Shown one piece after another: positions 57,343-64,000 of a stretch of 64,000 bases of DNA; the first letter of the stretch is position 1, and the number at the start of each line of letters is the position of its first letter. A model generated the notes under the pieces. The model searched no databases. It saw only the letters and a program-made list of their open reading frames with translations, and had not been told where the DNA came from. The DNA comes from Hyphochytrium catenoides (lineage: Eukaryota > Sar > Hyphochytriomycetes > Hyphochytriales > Hyphochytriaceae), in contig FLMG01003777.1 in NCBI GenBank assembly GCA_900088475.1, forward strand, positions 1 through 64,000, written 5' to 3'. The translations under genes and the position numbers were made by a program.

Positions 57343-58419
57343 CTTGTCTTGTCTTTGGCGGCGTCTAAGACCGTCCTGCCAGCTGTAGTTCTATGGTTAA
57401 ACCATTTTGGTCTGTAGCGTAGGATCCCGCTTGGGTTATGACCGGCAGCGGCCAGTCTCTATAATTTGTGGATCGCTGACTCACTATGTGACAAGAAAGG
57501 TACCGGAGACGCACTGGAGGACCTCAGTAGCAGAGGTAATGTACAAGACAAGACTAGGATGTACAGCGGATTGAATTGTGCAGCTTGCTGTTCATAGGAA
57601 GCCACGACGGAGCTGGGGCCTTGAGACGAGGCAATAATCTTCCAAATGCCTGCGCTTCATCAGAATCAGCGCCGCCAACCACGGCAAAACAGACACAGCT
57701 CTTCCAGCACTGAAGTCTAGCCGTTATCCGCTTTCTCTCCGTGGTGTGTACAATATCTGCTAATGAACAGACGCACATGCGTACAACAACGTCAATTCTA
57801 AGCCTTGTGCACAGTGCACAGTACTCGAACCAGAAACTCTGTTTCCTATTTTCAAAATTCGGATGAGGTGCCGCTTCCTTTCTGTCATCTCGCCGCGGCG
57901 GCATCATCGCATCATCGCATCATGTTACACGCCAGATCAGAGTTTGCCGAGCTCCAGCCGTCATGCCAGCACCGTGCTCCGAAGCACCGTAGCAAACTCT
58001 CGGAGACATCTTGTCTCTTGACCTCTGCGGACCCCGTGCTTGCTGCGGTCGCTCAGAGTTTCTCTCTAAGTGAGGTGTAAGGTATAACGGATCATGCACT
58101 GCACCTAAGTATCTCCTTCACTTGCCCTTCTGACCCCTGCCGTGGCCCTAGTATCACCCGCTTCTTGTCGCTGCTCCGCCTATTTGCTTCTTGGCCTTAT
58201 ATGTGTTGATCTGAACCAGTCCTGCTGCCAGCAGTATCGAACCTACAATCCCTCTTCCCCCTCTGTATGGGCTCTGCAATCCCTCTTCGCCCCTCTGTAT
58301 GGGCTCTGCAAGTGCTCTTCATAACCGTAGATCAGAAACCTGACTTAGACTTGGCAGCTCTGCAAGTGTCGCGTTTGCAGCGCATCCTGCAGCCTTCTCC
58401 TGCTTTGCCAGACGTCAAG
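57343..58419. promoter_or_regulatory. Divergent promoter region (RRP45 minus, CEP295-like plus) with a 31-bp tandem repeat
   Basis: Both genes read outward from this 1.08-kb spacer. It contains a near-exact tandem duplication at 58247-58309 (31 and 32 bp, differing by one substitution/insertion around CTTCGCCCC), and a short CATCATCG run at 57902-57921. A 117-codon minus frame at 57554-57907 has no known domain. Confidence 0.5.
58247..58309 (+). repeat. Tandem duplication of 31/32 bp upstream of the CEP295-like gene
   Basis: Two adjacent copies each begin AATCCCTCTTC and end CTCTGTATGGGCTCTGC. They lie 110-175 bp before the start codon, so they may be in the promoter or 5' leader. Confidence 0.85.
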
Positions 58420-61400
58420 ATGTCCACCCTTACTAGAAAGTACGCCCTACGATTTAGTGAGTTGTGAGATCACACCTGAAGTCCAGACATGAAGGGACAA
58501 GCTTTAAACAGCGCGAGAGGAAGGTATATAAAATTCAGCCATGCCATTCACCGCAATTAGATAAACCTGTGTAGCGCTGACTATCCAGCCACTTAGCAGG
58601 AAAGAGCAGTTGGAGTCAACTTTTGGTTATGTTCCTCTGTCTCCTAACGAGGTGACCATGCTCACAAAGACAGAGGAACTCAAAAGACGAAGGAAGAGGC
58701 TGGAAGACGTTCGGAGGCAAGAAAGAGCGTTCGCTGCGGTGGTCCGTCAGCGCTATAGAAATCGGATGTACCACACCAAGGCTCAGGTTCTTGAGAAGCT
58801 TAAAGTAAGTTGAGCCTCTCTTGCATAAAACCAAGGGCAAGCCTTGGAAGAGTGAAGTCGAGATTAGTCTATCGCGTCAGGTAACCAGAGCGCTGAAAAG
58901 TCAAACTGGAAGATCATGAAGCGGATAGAAGGCCACCTTGGGCGTGACTTGTGTTGGATGGCAGCCTTGTAGTTGTGGAGCTAGAGCGATTGAGCGACTG
59001 GCACCTTGTTGATCGTGAGCTCACGTTGTGTGCACTGCAGAGTGAATGGGAGGCAAAGAAGAATGCTAATATTGAAAACCTAAGCCAGTCCTACACCAAC
59101 GCGCTTGCGTCCCTTGGAAGTGCAAACCGCGGTGCTTCAGCTTTTACTGAAGAGGAGTTGATGCTAGCTGAGCGTCACGCGACGGTAAGATAAGAATCAG
59201 AGTTTAGAAGCTGCGGGCTGTCACGTCGAACGGCTTAGCTGCCCTTATACTGCCGTACCATGTAGCTAGGGCTACTTGTTATGCTTCCTGCTACTAGAAG
59301 TGTTTGACTCGCTGCGTGCGTTTCTGCTTTGTCCCTTATCCTCTGCGTGTAGTGGTGGCAGGAGAACTCTGCGGTGTCGAAGAAACGAAGCAACGTAGCT
59401 CTAGGACGCCAAAGAGAGGAGCTGCGAACAGTTCTTCAGCCTATCGAGACAATGAAAATGAGACAGAAATTTCGAGACAATGCAGCCGTAGAGGAGAGAA
59501 GCCGAGCTAGGTTGAGGCAGATGAAGAGAGACAGAGAGGAGGCTGAAGAAAAAAAGCGAAAGACCACTTTTCCTCCCGATTTCCACGATATCCTTCTGGA
59601 AGACGAATCCAATATCGACGTCATTGGACCCAAGGATGTGGATTTCTCGAAGACAAGAGTGAGACACAGCATCGTTTGCCACAGAAACAAAGCTCATAGA
59701 AGTGCAGAAGAAGCAGCCGAGGAACACAGGAAGAAAGTGAAGGAGGAGGAACGAAGCCTAAATGAGCGGAGAAAGGATTTGGAAGAGAGGTCAAACGTCA
59801 GGGGAGAGAATGCGATATCTCTTGTACTCGCAGACCGAGACAGAGTAAGATTAGGAGAAGACCTCTCCCGACTTGGTACTATGCACGACCAGATGAAGAC
59901 GTGGATGGGATCTAAGCATGCTACCTGGCAATCAATTGTGGGAAGAGAACGGCCGGACAGGGCAAGAAACAAACAGAAAGAGATGGAAGAACGTTTCGAG
60001 CGCCTTTTTATGACAGCCCCGACAGTGGACTATCCTAGTGTCACGGTCCACACAGACGGTCTAGAGGAAGAACCCCGGTCTCCTATTGCCTATGATGGAC
60101 AGGATGTGAAAAGGCTCTCTCCTCCCACTACTGTCTTGCCTCCCAGTAACTTCCTTAACAGGGACGAGGAAATGCAGTCTCCTTCTCCACCAGTCTCCAG
60201 TGGCGTCCCGCAACATCCAACGCCGGTCCGGGCGAAGGTAGACGGAGACATATGGCAGAAAGGGGATAGGCAGAGAGCTTCGGGATATCAGGAGGCTTCT
60301 ATGGACGCTCGGAGGAGAGCCCAGGCCGATTATTCTCGAGTAGAACGACCCGCAGGGAATGTAGCTCGATCTGACTTGCTAACAGAAGCTACTCCGGATT
60401 CAGTCCGTATCGTCTCCGGAATCCGGACAACTGGAGACAGCACCCGCGGATACCGCACGTCGCAAGCTACCACTGAAAGGAATTATTTTGATCATCGACG
60501 GCCCGTCGAGAGTTTAGCCCATGCGGCAAGAGAAAGCGGTGAGTCAGATGAAAGAGCAGAGCGAACTAGGTATCCGATCCAAGGATTGAACCTAGGGACC
60601 TTTCCATCAGTTCCAAGAGGATCCTCGGAGACTCTCTCCGCTCAAATTGAGGAACGTAAGGGAGAAGAAAGAGCGCAAAGCAGCCAGTTTGTTCAAGGGA
60701 GTCTGGAGCAAGAGAGTTTAGAGGAGTCACAGGACGAAAGTGAGGACCTGTCTGCTCACTCTCTCCTTGAAAGTGCCCGATCATCCTCAATACTCTCCGC
60801 TTCGCCTCTTAGCGAAGACCAAAGGGAAGTAGGTCCGGAAGTAGACAGCTTCCAGGTTTTGGGAAAGAATATGAGGGCAGCCATCCAAAATATGGAGACT
60901 CTGCTCAGGCGAGAGCCAGCTGCTGACATAGCCCATCGGCCAGCAGGTCTCAGACGGGATGGTACGGCGTCAGACAGACAGGAATTGGGGAAAAAAGAAC
61001 CAACATCGATTCCATCAGCACTTCCTGACACTCTTGATCTATCATTGCCTAAGGAAGTGACGGAAGCTGGAAATTTGCCTCACGAGACCTCAAGTGCAAG
61101 AGAAGTCTATGTAAAGTCCGAAAAGCAAGGAATGGAAAGGGAACTGCCAAGAGCAGGGTCTCCATTACCGTTTTACGCGGCCCCGGCTCCATCTCTAACT
61201 ACCGTGGCACAACCCCTAGAAAATACTCCAGAAAAGCGAAAGCAAGCGGGAGAAGAGCTTTTCGAAGAAGAGAAGCTGTACAAGCGTGACAATTTGGATG
61301 ACGAAAGATCGTTGCATCCTGAGTTCCACGACAAGGAGAAATCCACAGGTACTATTATACATGACCTTCAACACGTTGCACGTGTTTTAACCTTGGTCTG

Positions 61401-64000
61401 CACTTTGTCCGGCAGTTCATCTGCTTTCCCGTCATGCTGGGGTGGACGTTCCACCCATGGAAAGCTGGGTGGCAGACGAGGATTCAGATGTTAGCGATGA
61501 GAGTCCGCAAGGATCACTTGGGAGGGAGCAGGATTTCTTAACCGTCAGATCCCCTATCCGCAGATATAGACAGAGCCATCAGCACCTGGAAATACATATT
61601 CGTAAGCTTCAAGAGGACCTAAGAAACACGGCACTTGGCAGTGGAGAAGAATCCGAGCAAGGGGTAAATGATGCATTAGATGTCAGTCATATTCGTGCTG
61701 TCGAGACTGAAGAATCACCTGCTAAGAAAATTGCAGAGGAAGACGGCAAAAAACGTGGCGAGAAGAGACAGGATGGGGAGCCGATGGACATAGAGATTAG
61801 CAAATTCCAGGAAGAGCATCGGAAACTGCAGGAGCAAGTGCAGAAGCTCCGTATGGAAAGATTACAACTTCTATCCCTCCGCAGCTCGTCTTTGTTATCT
61901 TCCTCGTCTCTGTCGACGCCCGAGATAAGCAGACCAGAGAGTCCTGAGATGGATAAGCGCTCCGCACCACAAGTAGAGGGAGCTCCGTCTTTACCCAGAG
62001 CGGACGCTCTTCTCCAAGATCGTCGGGAAGAAAGCCCACCAATAGCTAGCAGGCCCACCCCTCAGCCACAAGCGCTGTATCAGGAGGCAAATGGCCAAGA
62101 AGCAGGGTTCTTTCCTTCTCTAGCAGAAAATATAAATCATAATCTTGACAGAGTCAAGGAGAGAAAAGCAGAGGGGGAGGAGGGAAGGGACTCATCTCCA
62201 AAAGAGGGATATAGTAGCCGGGCATCCCCGGCAGCAGTCCGTTCAGAATGGTACGGGGCCCGTTATGACTTCGGTGCTTTTGGCGGTAGTGTGTCATCTC
62301 TTCTACCCACTGAACCATCCCGGTCTGCCGGTGGGGCTCCTCAGCGTTCAACAGCCACGGCGAGTGACTTGAGCAGCCTTTCTCGCGGGAACGGAGGTAT
62401 CAGAGGCGTGACACCTCAGACTGAAGTCAGAGAAGATCTACCAAGCACTGTACTTCTTTCTGTACCAGTTAGCAGGCCGATGGGAGCTTCGGAAGAACGA
62501 CGCACACCTTTGGGCTCTCCTGAGGAACCTTCCAAGACTTTATCGGCGGAGAAAGATGGAAGTGTAGAGGAGAATACTAACACCATGATCGCCCACAGTC
62601 ATCAGAATGTAGAGCAAGCTGAAGAGCACCATGGTTCAGAAGGGCTCCCTCTCTCTCCTCTCTCTCAGATGATAGAGGAGGAACGGGTCTATGGCTTAGG
62701 TTTGGGAAAGGAAGAAGAAGAGTACCTCACGGCTTTACTCGGGGATGATGACTACCCTCTCTCTGTCGAGTCGCAGTTGCCTCTCTCTCCCTATCGTCTC
62801 GAAACAGAAGACGTGGGATCGTGGGAAGACCAATATTTGGACTCGTTATCTCATCGTCAAGACCTCAGAAGAGAGAGCGGCTTAATTGACCCAAACACCG
62901 TCCCGATTGCTTTGGGTAGGGATGGAAGGGTGCCTGGCAAAGCTGGCAAAGAGTCTACATACGACGAGGTCAAGATCGAGAGGTCCTTAGGGGTAGTTGC
63001 GGAAGAGAGGCAGGTAGGGTTCTCATCCTCCCCTACTGCGGAGGTTGAGGCGCAGTCGGTTACTCAAAGCAGATTTGCTTCAAGTGAGAGCAGAGGAAAT
63101 ACGGTGCCAAATGTGGAGCAGGTGCCAATTGAGGTCGAAAAGGCTAAGACAGCTAGGATTCCCAGTCTTCAGGGTTTGGGTACACCAACTCCAGTCGTGG
63201 ATGAAGAAGAAGAAGCGATACTTCCCTCCTACTTGCAGGGCATCGTCAGCAGTCAAGAGAGAGATTACTCGCAACCTTTACCTCCCTTTCCGCACCAGCA
63301 CTCTGTGGTACTGGAGAGTCAACAACTTCAGGAAAGAAGCGAGGTAGTACGGGTACAGAAAGATGAAGCTGGCCAGGAGACAAAGGACGTACGCAAGCAC
63401 CGTCGTGGAGCGGAGTCACCACCCGACCTTCCAACGGAAGCTAAAGACGCAACTGAGTCAAGAGAGCAGAACCATCCGGTGACATTTGCGAGGCGAGAGG
63501 ACAATCACGATGGATCGGAAGCCCACTGGCCCCAACCCGTCGAGAGGAAGGAAGAGGTGAAACAAGTGGACAACGCTCCCATTTTGGTGCCAGTAGAGCG
63601 ACGGTACCCAGTCAAAGCAGGACAGGAGGAACTCTCACTTACACTTGCCGAAGGAAAGAAGCAGGAAACGGATCAGGACATTGCCGAGGCGAGCCCAGAA
63701 CAGGAAACGAGATCTAAGTCAGACAGAGCAGATAGTCACAATTATCAGCGTATTTCCACTTTTTCTGAGGCTTATGACAGGCCCGAGGAAAAACAAGATG
63801 AAGGGAACGGCCTAATGGATAAAGCAACCAAGACTGATGAGAAACGCGAGACTTTCTCTCGCGCTTTAAATGACGATAAATCGAGACAATCGCCGGTCCT
63901 GGAACAAGAAGAGCGCAGCACGACAGTGCTTCCTACTGCGCTTGGCATAGAGAGCGTTTTACATCCGTCAGCCTTCTCAAGGCCTGACGAGGACAGAAGC
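58420..64000 (+). CDS. CEP295-like centriolar protein, N-terminal part (runs past the window edge)
   Basis: CEP295 (Drosophila Ana1) is needed to convert and lengthen centrioles. Five exons are visible: 58420-58463, 58600-58804, 59041-59184, 59353-61348 and 61416 to beyond 64000, giving 1658 residues so far with no stop in the last exon. The N-terminus follows animal CEP295 closely: VPLSPNEVTMLTKTEELKRR aligns with its LSPNEEAFIL...RRRKLR block. Then come RRQERAFAAVVRQRYRNR, SEWEAKKNANIENLSQSY (family: AEWEESQTQKIQNLEKLY) and ALASLG. Exon 4 adds a long Arg/Glu-rich coiled-coil region, then disordered Ser/Pro/Glu-rich sequence up to the edge. An ALMS-type motif, if present, would lie beyond the window. 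Exon 1 and its ATG are inferred from phase and are less sure than exons 2-5. Confidence 0.82.

Noticed and set aside
58225-58260. tRNA B-box-like sequence on the minus strand (TAGGTTCGATAC)
   Set aside because: No matching A box, acceptor stem or anticodon arm can be folded around it.
1-64000. A biosynthetic or defence gene cluster
   Set aside because: The genes belong to unrelated housekeeping and signalling processes, alternate in strand and show no transposase, integrase or CRISPR signals.

Overview
This is a nuclear eukaryotic window with 15 protein genes that I could reconstruct. Thirteen carry recognisable domains and two are unknown single-exon genes. Eleven genes have many GT-AG introns, mostly about 60-450 nt. 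All three stop codons are used as stops, which argues against most ciliates. The best taxonomic clue is the gene at 41773-54123, a P4-ATPase flippase fused to a two-domain guanylyl cyclase; that architecture is known from alveolates. With the centriole gene, plain GT-AG introns and a nuclear lpxA, I infer an alveolate close to Apicomplexa, perhaps Chromera-like. The species is not proven by the sequence.

Layout. 1-2157: nothing identified. 2158-4422 (+): lpxA. 4612-9250 (-): carnitine acyltransferase ending in a peroxisomal SRL tail. 10246-12698 (-): phosphatidylglycerophosphate synthase (PGS1). 13525-14604 (+): a PHO88/SND3 membrane protein fused to ankyrin repeats. 15376-16998 (-): a Cys-rich type I membrane protein with a duplicated 10-Cys module. 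16999-19501: low-complexity spacer. 19502-21374 (+): SLC35B1-type transporter. 21537-22274 (-): ER-lumen FKBP with two consecutive micro-exons. 22275-25872: repeat-bearing spacer. 25873-29748 (+): NAD kinase. 30911-32657 (+): ARF-family GTPase. 32903-35081 (-): ankyrin plus 2-oxoglutarate oxygenase. 36267-38006 (-): bicupin. 39137-40585 (+): low-complexity Ser/Pro/His protein. 41773-54123 (+): flippase-cyclase. 54639-57342 (-): RRP45 exosome subunit. 58420-64000 (+, runs off the edge): CEP295-like centriolar protein.

Neighbouring genes do not form a pathway, as is normal for such genomes. They are arranged as divergent pairs with shared 0.8-1.1 kb spacers (for example PGS1/PHO88 and RRP45/CEP295) and convergent pairs with 190-770 bp between stops. 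Several genes do share themes: the ER (SLC35B1, FKBP, PHO88), organelle lipid and acyl metabolism (lpxA, PGS1, carnitine acyltransferase) and cGMP/membrane signalling (flippase-cyclase, ARF). Long GA/CT tracts lie upstream of several genes. Exon joins were worked out by hand from reading phase and family conservation, so individual splice sites can be off even where the gene identity is secure.
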